A stretch of DNA of 49,553 nt from Candidatus Fermentibacter danicus (GTDB taxonomy: Bacteria; Fermentibacterota; Fermentibacteria; Fermentibacterales; Fermentibacteraceae). The stretch spans positions 79,585 through 129,137 of the forward strand of contig LKHC01000110.1 of NCBI GenBank assembly GCA_001618605.1, given 5' to 3'. The translations under genes were made by a program, and so were the position numbers. Below are positions 26,223 through 35,468 of the stretch, in pieces; within the stretch, counting starts at the first letter, position 1, and each line of letters opens with the position of its first letter. The notes beneath the pieces were generated by a model that ran no database searches, was not told the origin of the DNA, and saw nothing but the letters and a program-made list of their open reading frames with translations.

Positions 26223-26993
26223 TCACTGCACGAAATCCTGGTTCCCCGGCGGGCGGACCAGATCGAGAACGGCCTTTCTCTCGCCCGTGAACCTCGGATC
26301 GAGGACGGGCCCCTCGAAGAGGTCCAGCGTCTTCTTCCAGGGAGACACGGCCAGCCCGCAGTCCCTGAACAGCATGACTCCCTCGGCCAGCAACCTCCAG
26401 CGCCACTCGGGCTCCGCAGGGCCCCAGTCGAGCACCAGGTCCGGAAGCCGCCAGGGCTTCGCCCCCCTGTGGCAGGATTCCAGTATGTGGATGCCTTCGA
26501 TGAGGAAGCCAGCACCCGGAGGGACAGCGGGATTCCCCGAGGCCTTCCCCGAGAGCCTGGAGGCCCTGGAAAGGAGCATATCCCCGAGCAGCCCCCCGCC
26601 TCCCCTGCCGGTAAGGTCCAGGCACAGGTCGAGTTCGCCCAGCCCCTCGGCCATGCGGTAGGCCGGCCCCAGTTCGGTTCTGACGGCGTCCTCGATCTGT
26701 CCGGCTTCGCGCCTCAGGACAGAGGCCCGGACGAACGAGTCGAGCGCCTCCCGCCAGGCGCCGGCCATTGCGCATGCATCACCCATGACCATCCAGGAGT
26801 AGGCCTTGCCCGGCTGCTCATCACACAGCAGTCCGGCCTCCTTCACGGCCGCTTCCGGGTTCCCGAGCCTGAACAGGAGGCGTATCGCCTGGGCCCGCAT
26901 CCTGCCGAGTTCGTATGGATTCGCTCCCGGCATCCTCTGTCTGAGGGCCATCAGCTTCCGGCCCGCCCCCGCCTGTCCGCCGGTTTGGCTCAA
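26223..26993 (-). CDS. TPR-like helical protein of unknown function
   Basis: 256 residues. The part from about residue 30 to 110 (ELGRMRAQAIRLLFRLGNPE, AYSWMVMGDACAMAGAWREA, DSFVRASVLRREAGQIEDAV) looks like helix-pair repeats of the TPR kind. The C-terminal half (RLPDLVLDWG, SPWKKTLDLFEGPVLD) is not recognised. I chose the TTG at 26993 because AGGGAGG stands 5-6 bases before it. ATG 27020 or 27050 would overlap the promoter or the start of the divergent addB gene. Close spacing to addB suggests shared regulation but not a shared function. Confidence 0.6.
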   Translation of the reverse strand: MSQTGGQAGAGRKLMALRQRMPGANPYELGRMRAQAIRLLFRLGNPEAAVKEAGLLCDEQPGKAYSWMVMGDACAMAGAWREALDSFVRASVLRREAGQIEDAVRTELGPAYRMAEGLGELDLCLDLTGRGGGGLLGDMLLSRASRLSGKASGNPAVPPGAGFLIEGIHILESCHRGAKPWRLPDLVLDWGPAEPEWRWRLLAEGVMLFRDCGLAVSPWKKTLDLFEGPVLDPRFTGERKAVLDLVRPPGNQDFVQ

Positions 26994-27048
26994 GTCTCCC
27001 TCCCTTTGGCGTATTCCCATCGATCCGGCGTATCCGCTATCTTCAAAC

Positions 27049-30018
27049 ATGCTCAAACTGATCGAAGGGCACTACCGGGCTCTGGAATCCGTACTGCCGT
27101 CGGAGATCGAGCAGGCCGCCGACGACGGACCCTCGGCAGTAGTCACGGCGGGTACGGCCCTCCAGCGTCACATCCTCCGGATACTCGCAGAGTCTTCGAA
27201 AAGGGAGATCCTGCCCGGCCTCGAGATCATGCCCGGCCTGCCCCAGCTCGTGGACCGTCTCTCCGACATCCCGGCGGTGAGAGAAACCGTCTCTCCGGCG
27301 GACAGGATCCTCCTCGCGATGGAGGCAATGCGCTCGATCCCTGCGGGCCGGCCCTACGCAGCCCTCGCAGGCTCGCCCCACGCAGCCTCCGCACTGGCGG
27401 ACTTCTTCGAGGATGAGCTGCTCGACCGCGGGATCGACCCTGAAGCATACGAGACGAGCGCAGCCATCGCGTCCGGCATGACGGGTGCGGAAACCGGAGG
27501 CGGCGCAGGCCTCTCATCGGACTCATCCACTGTAGAATCGGTGATGACGGCGTTCGGGCGATACCACGAAGCCAGGACGCGGCTGTATCCGGCCACCCAC
27601 GACGTACTCGCGGCGGGGGTGCTCGGCAGGAGATCGATCCCGTACAGGAGGATCATCCTGTACGGCTTTCTCGATCTCAATCCCCTCCAGAGGCGGCTCC
27701 TGAGAACACTGCTCGGATCGGGGGCGGTGGTCGTCTTCTTCTGCCCGGTCCCGGCGGCGCTCGAACAGTGGCAGGACATCGGCAGGAGCACGCGCAGGAT
27801 CCTCTCGGCTCACGGAGTGCCTGTGAGGGCCGATTCGCGAGGCGCTCCCCCGCCTCCCTTCCTCGAATTCGCGGATGCGCTGCTGGACGGCGGCGGGAGG
27901 ACGATTCCCATCCCGGCCGGATTCAGGATGATCGAGACATCGGGAGCCATGGGCGTGGCCAGGGCCGTCGCGGACGAGATCGGCCGTGCGACGGCATCGG
28001 GGCTGAGCGGCCGTGACATCGCCGTTATAGGCACAGGTCCGGCATTCGGGGCGGTCGAGACGCTTTTCAGGCTGGAGAATATCCCCTGCACGCGGCCGGG
28101 CGGCGTCCCTGCGGGGTTCCTGCCCGTCGCGGCCCTTCTCCGGGGGCTCTGCAGGCTCCGTTCGTCCGGATACCATCATTCGGTTCTGATCGAGATCGCG
28201 GGTTGCGGAGTGCTGAGGGAGGATCTCGAAGCCGCGCCGGACACCATCGTCGAGGCCGTCAGGACTGTGCCGACACGGAAAGGTTCTGTGGTACTCGCCA
28301 GGCTTGCGGCGCTCGACCCCGCCGGCCCCCTGGGGCCTGCAGGACGCTTCGCCGCCGCTCTTTCGGCCGCGGATGCCTCGATACCGGATTCCGCCCCGCC
28401 GGACGGGATGCTGAAAGCCCTCTGCAGAGCCGCCCGGACCCTCATCGCACCGGGAGGCCTGGCCGAAACCGTGCTCGAATCCCTCCCCAGGCTCTCCCCT
28501 GTCAGACATGAGGCCCCCATCACCCTTCCCGGCCTCGGCGGGATTCTGGATGCGATCCTCGACGGAGCCTCGTTCGCGTTCCCCGGCAATCCGTCGGGCG
28601 TCGATCTGATGGGTTTCGCAGAGGCGAGAGGAACGTCCTTCCGACAGGTGATCCTCTTCGGCCTGGAGGAGGACGTCTTCCCGGGATTCGTCCGTACCGA
28701 CCCGCGGCTGCCCGAAAGCCTCCGCTCCGTTCTCGAACTCCCCCCGGGGAGACTCAGGGAGCTGGAGCAGGCGCTCCTCTTCAGACAGGCCTTCGAATGC
28801 GCCGCGGAATCCCTCACCCTGGTGAGGATGACGAACGACTCGACCGGCCGGGAGGTCGCCTGGTCGCCTTTCATCGGCCCTATCGTCGAGAGGGACGGCG
28901 GCTTCGCCCGCGGAGGCGCCGGGCTTCAGGTCGTTAGATCGTCCTCATCCCCGCTGGTCGTCCTCTTCGGGGGAGGCGGAAGAAGCCGCGCCGACATCAT
29001 CGCCGCCTCCAGAGGCGAACTGCCTCTCCACAGGCCGTTCTTCGCCGAGTCATTCGCGGCGGAGGCATCCCGGTACGACTTCTCGGCGCCGTTCGGCCCC
29101 TTCGACGGGATAATCGGATCTGCGGCCTCCGACCCGCCCCGGGCGTTCTCCCCCTCGGGTCTGGAGAAATGGATCGGATGCCCGTTCCGATACCTCGTCG
29201 AGCAGGTGTGGGGGCTGGATGATGGCCCCGGTGCCGCTTCGACCTCCGTGCCTCCTCCGGATGTCTCCGGCGCCGTCATCCATGCCGCCCTCGCCGGATG
29301 CCTGGCCCATGCTTCCGCAAGCGCCCTCGAAGCTCTCGAACTCGAGGCGGAGAGACGGAACCTCGCCGGGATCATGGGCAGCAGCGAGCTGGCCAGGCTC
29401 TACGTCGAATCGACGGCTCCGAAGATCGAGCGTGTTCTCGCATTCCTCAGGGACAACGGTCTCGCGCCGGACGGCGCCGGGTCGCTGGAGGCCGGCAGGG
29501 AGGGATACATCGACGAGGCGGGCGCCCGGCTGAGGGGAAGGATCGACATGATCCTGTCGGATGGGAGCGGGCGCTGGGTGCTCGATCTGAAGACCGGCCG
29601 CCCGGCCGGGATGAAGGAGCTCCAGGAATCCGCCGCCGGCCCGCTCTCGCTTCAGATACCCGTTTACGCCGCCATCATGGATTCCACGGGCGACCCCGTT
29701 TCACATGCCGGCCTGCTCTACATGCAGCGCCCATCCCTGGATGTGTCGCTCGAGGGAGAGAGTCTTGAAGAGGCCGTTGAGGAGGCGATGCCCGTCGTTG
29801 CGGAGACCATCCGGCTGATCCGTTCAGGAGTATTTCCACCTGCGGCTGGCGCCGCCGAGGGGTCTTCGACGTGCCGCTCCTGCCCCCACCTCCAGCTCTG
29901 CAGGAAGGGTCCTTCGAACAGGGTTTCGACCAAGCTCGCCGCGACACCGGACCTGAGCGGAGCCATCCGCTTCTGGGTATCTGGGGGAGGTGCCGATGCC
30001 GAACCCCGGGAGGACTGA
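27049..30018 (+). CDS. addB: AddB-like ATP-dependent nuclease subunit
   Basis: 989 residues. The N-terminal two thirds form an inactive helicase-like scaffold as in AddB (LILYGF-like RIILYGFLDLNPLQRRLLRT; QVILFGLEEDVFPG). The C-terminus is a PD-(D/E)xK nuclease: GRIDMIL with the acidic residue at about 831, then VLDLKTGRPAG (D and K at about 845-847) and LQIPVYAAIMD. Four cysteines, one in WIGCPFRYLVEQVW (about 710) and three in CRSCPHLQLC (about 942-951), match the AddB-type 4Fe-4S cluster. With AddA it forms the double-strand-break resection nuclease. The ATG at 27049 has no visible Shine-Dalgarno, so initiation may be leaderless. Confidence 0.85.
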   Translation: MLKLIEGHYRALESVLPSEIEQAADDGPSAVVTAGTALQRHILRILAESSKREILPGLEIMPGLPQLVDRLSDIPAVRETVSPADRILLAMEAMRSIPAGRPYAALAGSPHAASALADFFEDELLDRGIDPEAYETSAAIASGMTGAETGGGAGLSSDSSTVESVMTAFGRYHEARTRLYPATHDVLAAGVLGRRSIPYRRIILYGFLDLNPLQRRLLRTLLGSGAVVVFFCPVPAALEQWQDIGRSTRRILSAHGVPVRADSRGAPPPPFLEFADALLDGGGRTIPIPAGFRMIETSGAMGVARAVADEIGRATASGLSGRDIAVIGTGPAFGAVETLFRLENIPCTRPGGVPAGFLPVAALLRGLCRLRSSGYHHSVLIEIAGCGVLREDLEAAPDTIVEAVRTVPTRKGSVVLARLAALDPAGPLGPAGRFAAALSAADASIPDSAPPDGMLKALCRAARTLIAPGGLAETVLESLPRLSPVRHEAPITLPGLGGILDAILDGASFAFPGNPSGVDLMGFAEARGTSFRQVILFGLEEDVFPGFVRTDPRLPESLRSVLELPPGRLRELEQALLFRQAFECAAESLTLVRMTNDSTGREVAWSPFIGPIVERDGGFARGGAGLQVVRSSSSPLVVLFGGGGRSRADIIAASRGELPLHRPFFAESFAAEASRYDFSAPFGPFDGIIGSAASDPPRAFSPSGLEKWIGCPFRYLVEQVWGLDDGPGAASTSVPPPDVSGAVIHAALAGCLAHASASALEALELEAERRNLAGIMGSSELARLYVESTAPKIERVLAFLRDNGLAPDGAGSLEAGREGYIDEAGARLRGRIDMILSDGSGRWVLDLKTGRPAGMKELQESAAGPLSLQIPVYAAIMDSTGDPVSHAGLLYMQRPSLDVSLEGESLEEAVEEAMPVVAETIRLIRSGVFPPAAGAAEGSSTCRSCPHLQLCRKGPSNRVSTKLAATPDLSGAIRFWVSGGGADAEPRED

Positions 30019-33000
30019 CGGGGGACCCGCGGACGGAGCCGTCCGGGAATCGATAGTCTCCGAGCTTGCGCGATCCGTCTCCGTCGAGGCGAGCGCGGGA
30101 ACCGGCAAGACACATCTCATGACCGACCGTGTCATGCGGCTGGCCAGGCATCACGGGGACATCTCGCGGATCGCTGTGCTCACCTTCGGCGAGGCGGCGG
30201 CAGCCGAGCTGCGGCGCAGGATAAGGGCGAGAATAATGGACATGCCCCGCTCCGGAGAGGAGGGCGCGCTCAGGAGGACCCTCGCCGGACAGCTTCCCGG
30301 GGCCTGCATCACCACGATCCACTCCTTCGCCGCCTCGATGCTGCGGGAGTATTCGCACATCGCGGGCATCGACCCGTCGTTCGAGGTGGAGGAGCAGCCG
30401 GTAGGACTCGACGAACTCCGGAGGATGTGGGAGGAGCATCTCGCCGACGATCCCGGGAGGCTCTTCGAGTGCGGCCGGCTCATCGGCCTCTCCGGAAACG
30501 AACTCCCGGAGATGGCGCTCGAAGTGTCCTCCAGACCGTGGTTCTCGTCGGCCGGATGTCTGACGGAGGACGGTTCCTCCCCTGTGGACTGGGCTTCGGC
30601 AAGGCTGAACGCGCTGGAAGCCATCCTCTCCGGGGTGCCGGAGGGAGACAGGAAGGGCGATGCCTATCGCCGGGTTCTCGCTCCCGCCCGCGCCTTCCTC
30701 GCCGGCCTCGCTTCCGAACAGGAGCTCCGTGAAACGGTTGACTCGATCGGTCATTCAGGGGGCTCGGCGAAAAACTGGACGACGGTGTCCAGGTCGGAGG
30801 CCACTGTGCTATTCAAGGACACCGTGGCCGCGGTTTTCTCCGCACCGGTATCGGAGCAGTTCGCGAGGCTCGTCCTGCCCTTTGCGGAAAAGCTGAGGAG
30901 GCTCCGGGCGGACGATCTCTCGACCCTGTCCTTCGACGAGATCCTCTCCCGTTTCAGGGACTCCCTCGAAAAGAGCGATGATCTCAGGAGGGAGATCGCC
31001 CGGAGGTTCAGACACATCCTGGTGGACGAGTTCCAGGATACGAGCGCCGACCAGGCGTCCATCTTCCGCCTGATAGCGGGTTCCGGCCGCGGGTTCCGCA
31101 AGGGCTCCGTCACGATCGTTGGCGATCCTAAGCAGTCCATCTACGCATGGCGCCAGGCAGATCTGGAACTCTACGGCGACGTGAAGAAGTCCCTCGAGGA
31201 CGACAGGGAGGGCACCCTCGCGGAACGGATCACCGTCAGCTTCCGAAGCAGCCCTGCGATCATCGATCTCGTCAACGCGGCCGGGCCGCTCATCTTCGAC
31301 GGACGGACAGCCTTCGACTGCGGGTATTCGGGCTTCGAGCCGGCCCCGGGCGCTCCCGCCGGGCCCAAGCCCATCCTCGTCATACTGGACGACATAAGAG
31401 AGGGAGGGGGGAGGCCTCTTCCGACGGGAGACGCCGCGGCGGCGGCGGCGTACTGGTGCGCGGAGCACCTGCAGTCGCATACGGGACTCTCGACGAAAGC
31501 GATGGAATGGGCCGTCCTGCTGAAGGCGGGCACCCATATCGACCGCCTGGTCGAGACACTCTCTGAAGCCGGGATCGCCTGTTCCACCACACTCGGCAGG
31601 GAGTTCAAGGCCAGAGCCGAGATCGCCGATCTTGCCGCCATCATATCCTGCCTGCTCCACCCCGGCGATCGAAGAAGCCTGATCCGCACGCTCAGGTCGC
31701 CTCACTTCGGGCTCGACGACGCGACGATCACTACAGCCGTCATGGAAGGTCTGTCCGACTGGTCGAGGCCCCCCGGATCGCTCGCATCGTCGTCCCCTGC
31801 GGCCGCCCTGGCCTGCAGACAGCTCGAGATGCTGCGGAAGGCTTCACGGGATCTCCCCGTGGCCGATTTCCTCCAGACGCTTCTCTCGGAGACCGCCGCG
31901 GTGCCCGTGATGGCCGCGTCCGGGCGGGATGCCATCCGCGGGCTGTCCAACCTCGCTTTCCTGGTCGAACAGGCTTCGGGAGGCGCCTATCCATCCCTTC
32001 TCGACCTGCTGCGTGCGCTGTCGGAGGAAGCCGGGCGGACGGAGCTGCTCGAGGAGCCGTCACCGATCGCAGCCGACGGCACCGTGTCCGTCACCTCCAT
32101 CCACAAGTCCAAGGGTCTCACCTTCGAAAACGTGATACTGATCCCGCCCCTCCAGTACACGAAGGCCGGAAGGGGGGATACCCGGCTCCTCGTAAGGGAA
32201 CGCGAACGCAGGGCCGCCCTGAGGTTCGGGAGAGCCGGAGACGGGATTCGGACACCCATGTGGGACGCGCTCGCTGAAATCCAGGGCCGGCAGACCCTGG
32301 CCGAAGCGCGGAGGCTCGTCTATGTCGCCCTGACCAGGGCCCGGACGGGCCTGGTCACCTTCGTGCGCCGGACCGCCTGGGAAGCCGCGATCGACGAGCC
32401 GAGGTTCTTCGACGAGGTTCTGACGAGGGCGCTCAGGGGCGCCTGCGAAGCCGACCCGGGTCTTGTCGAGATTCAGGAGATCCCGTGCGTACCTCCGGGA
32501 CGCGGGAGAAGCAGGAGAGCCGGCGTCATGCCGCAGATCCCCGCCGACAGGCCCCTCGCCGCCCTGGAACCGACGCTGCCGCTGGCTCCGGAATCCGAGG
32601 AGTCCGCCCGCTCCAGGGCTGTCGAACTCGGTATTTCGGTGCACCGGCTCCTTGAGAAGATCGACTTCGCCGACCCGGCCGCATGGCTGTGCAGAGCCCG
32701 CGAATCGGCCCGCGCCGGCCGGGAGGATGCGTCGAAGGCCTTCGATCTCGCCGGGAACCTGTTCTCGGCTCCCCTGCCCTTCGACATCCGTGGGGCAAGG
32801 ATCGCCGGCAGGGAGTACCCCTATCTCAGAAGAACGCCCGACGGCTTCAGGAGCCGTTTCGTCGACCTGCTGGCCGAACACGGGGGGAGGCTCTACGCGA
32901 TCGACTACAAGACGGACGACATAGCCGCGGAGGAAGTCGAGGCCCGGGCGGCCTTCTACACGAGCAAGCAGGAGGGATACGGGCAGGATCTGGCGGACTC

Positions 33001-33094
33001 GCTGGGAAGGGCGGTCTCCGTGTGGCTGGTCTTCCTCTCTCCAGTGAGATGTCATCACGTGGGAGACTTCGGACCCGGGTCGCGCCTGTCCTGA
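29996..33094 (+). CDS. addA: AddA-like UvrD helicase-nuclease
   Basis: 1032 residues. Superfamily 1 helicase motifs appear in order: Walker A EASAGTGKTHLM (about residues 29-40), LTFGEAAAAELRRRI (Ia), LVDEFQDTSADQ (Walker B, about 342), GDPKQSIYAWR (III), VSFRSSP (IV), TSIHKSKGLTFENVIL (V) and VYVALTRAR (VI). A C-terminal PD-(D/E)xK nuclease follows: GISVHRLLEKIDF, RFVDLLAEHGGRLYAIDYKTDD (catalytic D and K near 968-970). Together with AddB it unwinds and degrades DNA ends to load RecA. ATG 29996 is preceded by GGGGAGG at 5 bases and overlaps the end of addB by 23 bp. Confidence 0.92.
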   Translation: MPNPGRTDGGPADGAVRESIVSELARSVSVEASAGTGKTHLMTDRVMRLARHHGDISRIAVLTFGEAAAAELRRRIRARIMDMPRSGEEGALRRTLAGQLPGACITTIHSFAASMLREYSHIAGIDPSFEVEEQPVGLDELRRMWEEHLADDPGRLFECGRLIGLSGNELPEMALEVSSRPWFSSAGCLTEDGSSPVDWASARLNALEAILSGVPEGDRKGDAYRRVLAPARAFLAGLASEQELRETVDSIGHSGGSAKNWTTVSRSEATVLFKDTVAAVFSAPVSEQFARLVLPFAEKLRRLRADDLSTLSFDEILSRFRDSLEKSDDLRREIARRFRHILVDEFQDTSADQASIFRLIAGSGRGFRKGSVTIVGDPKQSIYAWRQADLELYGDVKKSLEDDREGTLAERITVSFRSSPAIIDLVNAAGPLIFDGRTAFDCGYSGFEPAPGAPAGPKPILVILDDIREGGGRPLPTGDAAAAAAYWCAEHLQSHTGLSTKAMEWAVLLKAGTHIDRLVETLSEAGIACSTTLGREFKARAEIADLAAIISCLLHPGDRRSLIRTLRSPHFGLDDATITTAVMEGLSDWSRPPGSLASSSPAAALACRQLEMLRKASRDLPVADFLQTLLSETAAVPVMAASGRDAIRGLSNLAFLVEQASGGAYPSLLDLLRALSEEAGRTELLEEPSPIAADGTVSVTSIHKSKGLTFENVILIPPLQYTKAGRGDTRLLVRERERRAALRFGRAGDGIRTPMWDALAEIQGRQTLAEARRLVYVALTRARTGLVTFVRRTAWEAAIDEPRFFDEVLTRALRGACEADPGLVEIQEIPCVPPGRGRSRRAGVMPQIPADRPLAALEPTLPLAPESEESARSRAVELGISVHRLLEKIDFADPAAWLCRARESARAGREDASKAFDLAGNLFSAPLPFDIRGARIAGREYPYLRRTPDGFRSRFVDLLAEHGGRLYAIDYKTDDIAAEEVEARAAFYTSKQEGYGQDLADSLGRAVSVWLVFLSPVRCHHVGDFGPGSRLS

Positions 33095-33109
33095 AACCCC
33101 CGGAAAAGA

Positions 33110-33139
33110 GACCGTCCCGGGGTCGCCCCCGGGACGGTC
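33110..33139. terminator. Strong hairpin between convergent genes
   Basis: Perfect 12-bp arms GACCGTCCCGGG and CCCGGGACGGTC with a 6-base loop, between addA (plus) and the C25 protease gene (minus). On the minus strand the stem is followed by TCTTTTCC, so it works best as terminator for the protease, and it may stop both transcripts. Confidence 0.8.
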
Positions 33140-33157
33140 CGCATCCGGAAGGTACGG

Positions 33158-35368
33158 CTACCTGATTACGGTGACTCTCTGGGAGGTGATCTCCCCGGCT
33201 CCGTTGAGCCTGAGGAAGTACACCCCGGAGGAGAGGCCGTCTGTAGCGTTCACCGTCATGGTTCCCTGGACATCGCCCTGGAAGGGCCTTGCGACGATTC
33301 GTCCGGTGAGGTCGAAGACCTCAAGACTGGCGGGGCCGTTACCGGTGATGGTCACCACGTCCATCGCGTAAAGCGGGTTGGCGCAGCTCAGGCCGAACGC
33401 GGCGGGGGCCTCCCCCTCTTCGCCGATGCCTACGGCGTTTACGGCGATCGTGCCGATGTAGGGCTTGTAGTTGTGCCTGCGGACGGTGACGTTGAGCGTG
33501 CCCGTCGTGGCGGGGGCGACATAGAGGGTTGCGCTGCCGCCGGTCGTCCAGTCGCGCACGAAGACCTCACCCTCCTTGTAGAGGCATACGAGGGCGTCGT
33601 CGGTGGCGCCGGATACGGTGACCGTGACGGGGCACGTTCCCATGATGGAGGCGGGATGGGAGACGCTCATCGTCATGGGCACGCCGCCGGCCGTCTGCCA
33701 GGTCCACATCTCGACGGACGGGTCGCCCATCAGGTTGTAGGCCTCGAAATAGTACTTGGTGCGGCCGCCGCCGCTGTAGTAGGAGTAGAGGGCGAGCTTG
33801 CCGCCGTTCAGGAAGCCCATGGGCCAGTAGATGCCGTCCTGGAGGAAGTGTTCGTACTCGGCCTTCTCCTGGATGTCGTCCTCGGTCCAGTAGGAGGAGG
33901 GGACGGAACCCCAGAACCAGAGGCCGCCCTTGCCCGGCGTCCGGGTCCAGGTTTCGCACCAGGCGGTGGCGACGCCGTAGTTGCCCGTGAGGCAGGCGTG
34001 GGAGATAACTCCGGGGAACATGTTGTTGTTGTTGAGCTGATTGAAGTCGCTGGAGCCGAACGACATGTCGCCCCAGCTCGTCTCGGAGCCGTGGCCGGAG
34101 AACGTGAGCATGGACTCGCCCTGGTTCACCGCAGCGATGACGTCCACCGAAGAGGCTCCGTAAGTGACGGGATAGAGCCGGTCGAAGGTGTAGCCCAGAG
34201 GAGTCAGGTAGTTGTTGATGCAGTGGTTGTGGGTGCCTTCGGAAATGCTGGGGTTGTCGTTGCTCGCTATCCATCCGGTGCTCTGCAGCCAGGCTCCCGA
34301 ACCGGAGTAGTTCCACTGCTCGTAGTCGATCACCCTGTCGGCCATCATTATGGCCTGGCCGGTGGTCGTGACGGAGAAGCGGCCGATGAACGCATCGGCC
34401 ACCCAGCCGCCGTCGTCGAGGCAGACGTAGTAGTGATCCGTGACGCCGCCGTACTGGCTTGCGGAATAGCCGGGAAGGAAGTTGGTGTCGCCGACGAGCA
34501 GCACGTACTGCGGCGGCGTGCTCCATGTGGAGATGGCGTTCCGGATGTAGGACTGGATCGCGGCCGGAGTTGAGCCCGTGGTCGTCGTGGAGACGAGGGT
34601 GACTTCGTAGCCGCACATGGTCTTCCAGGTGACGAAGTCATCCATGGATGTCTCGTAGAAGTCGGGGTGGGTGATGATGAGGTATCCACCCATCGGGGAG
34701 TCGGTGCCGTCGAACGAGTTGAACGTGCCGTAGTTGATCGCCATGGAGGCCAGGAGGGGCTCGAAGCCGGAGGCGGCCAGGCGCTCGGCCTCGGAAAGGG
34801 TCAGGGCGAGGTCGCCGCCCGAGAAGCCGACGGAGATCGTGGCGGACTCGAGGACTTCGGCGGAATGAGCGGAAGGATTCCAGCGGACGGGGGTCACCTC
34901 TACCAGGGCGAGCCTGCGGCCGCGCATCATTCCGGCCTCGATCACCCTCACCCAGCCGTCGGGGTAGACCGCGCCGTTTATGTAGACGTCACGATCGAAT
35001 ACGAGGTCGTACGAATCCCTAGGCTGGTCCTTGGACACGGAGGGTATGCCGGGGGCCACGGGGGCCAGACCCGTCATGTCGAGCGTGCTCGTGACCTGGC
35101 CGTCGAGGGAGACTTCGATCTCCGCACCTATCGGGGCGATGATCCAGGTTCTGAAGACCGGCAGAGCGGGCAGGCCGACTTCCGCCAGGTTCTCGGAACC
35201 CGCCACGATGACATTGGAGTATGTCGCGCCATCGAGCGTGGTCTCGATGAGCCTGGGCATGGGCGTATCGAGGCTGAGTACGACCCCGTCCATCGAGGTC
35301 GAGACAGTCGACAGGCCGGCGAACGCGCAGGTCGCGATCATTACGAGAGCAAACACTGGCAGCTTCAC
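33158..35368 (-). CDS. Gingipain-like C25 cysteine protease with T9SS-type C-terminal domain
   Basis: 736 residues. Signal peptide at 1-18 (VFALVMIATCAFAG), a propeptide-like region to about 220, then a C25 caspase-fold catalytic domain. The catalytic histidine is in TFSGHGSETSWG (about 426) and the cysteine in SHACLTGNYG (about 456). The block GYEVTLVSTT, YVLLVGDTNFLPGY and EAYNLMGDPSVEMW is family-typical. After an Ig-like region the chain ends with a T9SS type A-like sorting domain (SLEVFDLTGRIV, LSSGVYFLRLNG, SQRVTVIR). It is probably exported and surface-bound or released. GTG start at 35368 with GGGAG 5 bases upstream; stop TAG. It lacks PorU length, so it looks like cargo rather than the sortase. 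Confidence 0.9.
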   Translation of the reverse strand: MKLPVFALVMIATCAFAGLSTVSTSMDGVVLSLDTPMPRLIETTLDGATYSNVIVAGSENLAEVGLPALPVFRTWIIAPIGAEIEVSLDGQVTSTLDMTGLAPVAPGIPSVSKDQPRDSYDLVFDRDVYINGAVYPDGWVRVIEAGMMRGRRLALVEVTPVRWNPSAHSAEVLESATISVGFSGGDLALTLSEAERLAASGFEPLLASMAINYGTFNSFDGTDSPMGGYLIITHPDFYETSMDDFVTWKTMCGYEVTLVSTTTTGSTPAAIQSYIRNAISTWSTPPQYVLLVGDTNFLPGYSASQYGGVTDHYYVCLDDGGWVADAFIGRFSVTTTGQAIMMADRVIDYEQWNYSGSGAWLQSTGWIASNDNPSISEGTHNHCINNYLTPLGYTFDRLYPVTYGASSVDVIAAVNQGESMLTFSGHGSETSWGDMSFGSSDFNQLNNNNMFPGVISHACLTGNYGVATAWCETWTRTPGKGGLWFWGSVPSSYWTEDDIQEKAEYEHFLQDGIYWPMGFLNGGKLALYSYYSGGGRTKYYFEAYNLMGDPSVEMWTWQTAGGVPMTMSVSHPASIMGTCPVTVTVSGATDDALVCLYKEGEVFVRDWTTGGSATLYVAPATTGTLNVTVRRHNYKPYIGTIAVNAVGIGEEGEAPAAFGLSCANPLYAMDVVTITGNGPASLEVFDLTGRIVARPFQGDVQGTMTVNATDGLSSGVYFLRLNGAGEITSQRVTVIR

Positions 35369-35422
35369 TGAGACTCCCTTCTGAGAGGTATGCGAACGGA
35401 TATGAAAGACCGTATCGTTGTT

Positions 35423-35451
35423 AAAATACCCTGACGTGCAGTCCGGGTAAA
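35423..35451 (-). promoter_or_regulatory. Probable sigma70-type promoter of the C25 protease gene
   Basis: On the minus strand, TTTACC (35451-35446) and TATTTT (35428-35423) are separated by exactly 17 bases, each matching 4 of 6 consensus bases. The transcript would start about 50 bases before the GTG at 35368. The divergent patatin gene starts at 35469, so the promoter regions of the two genes lie back to back. Confidence 0.5.
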
Positions 35452-35468
35452 GTATCGGGGAGCATGCC

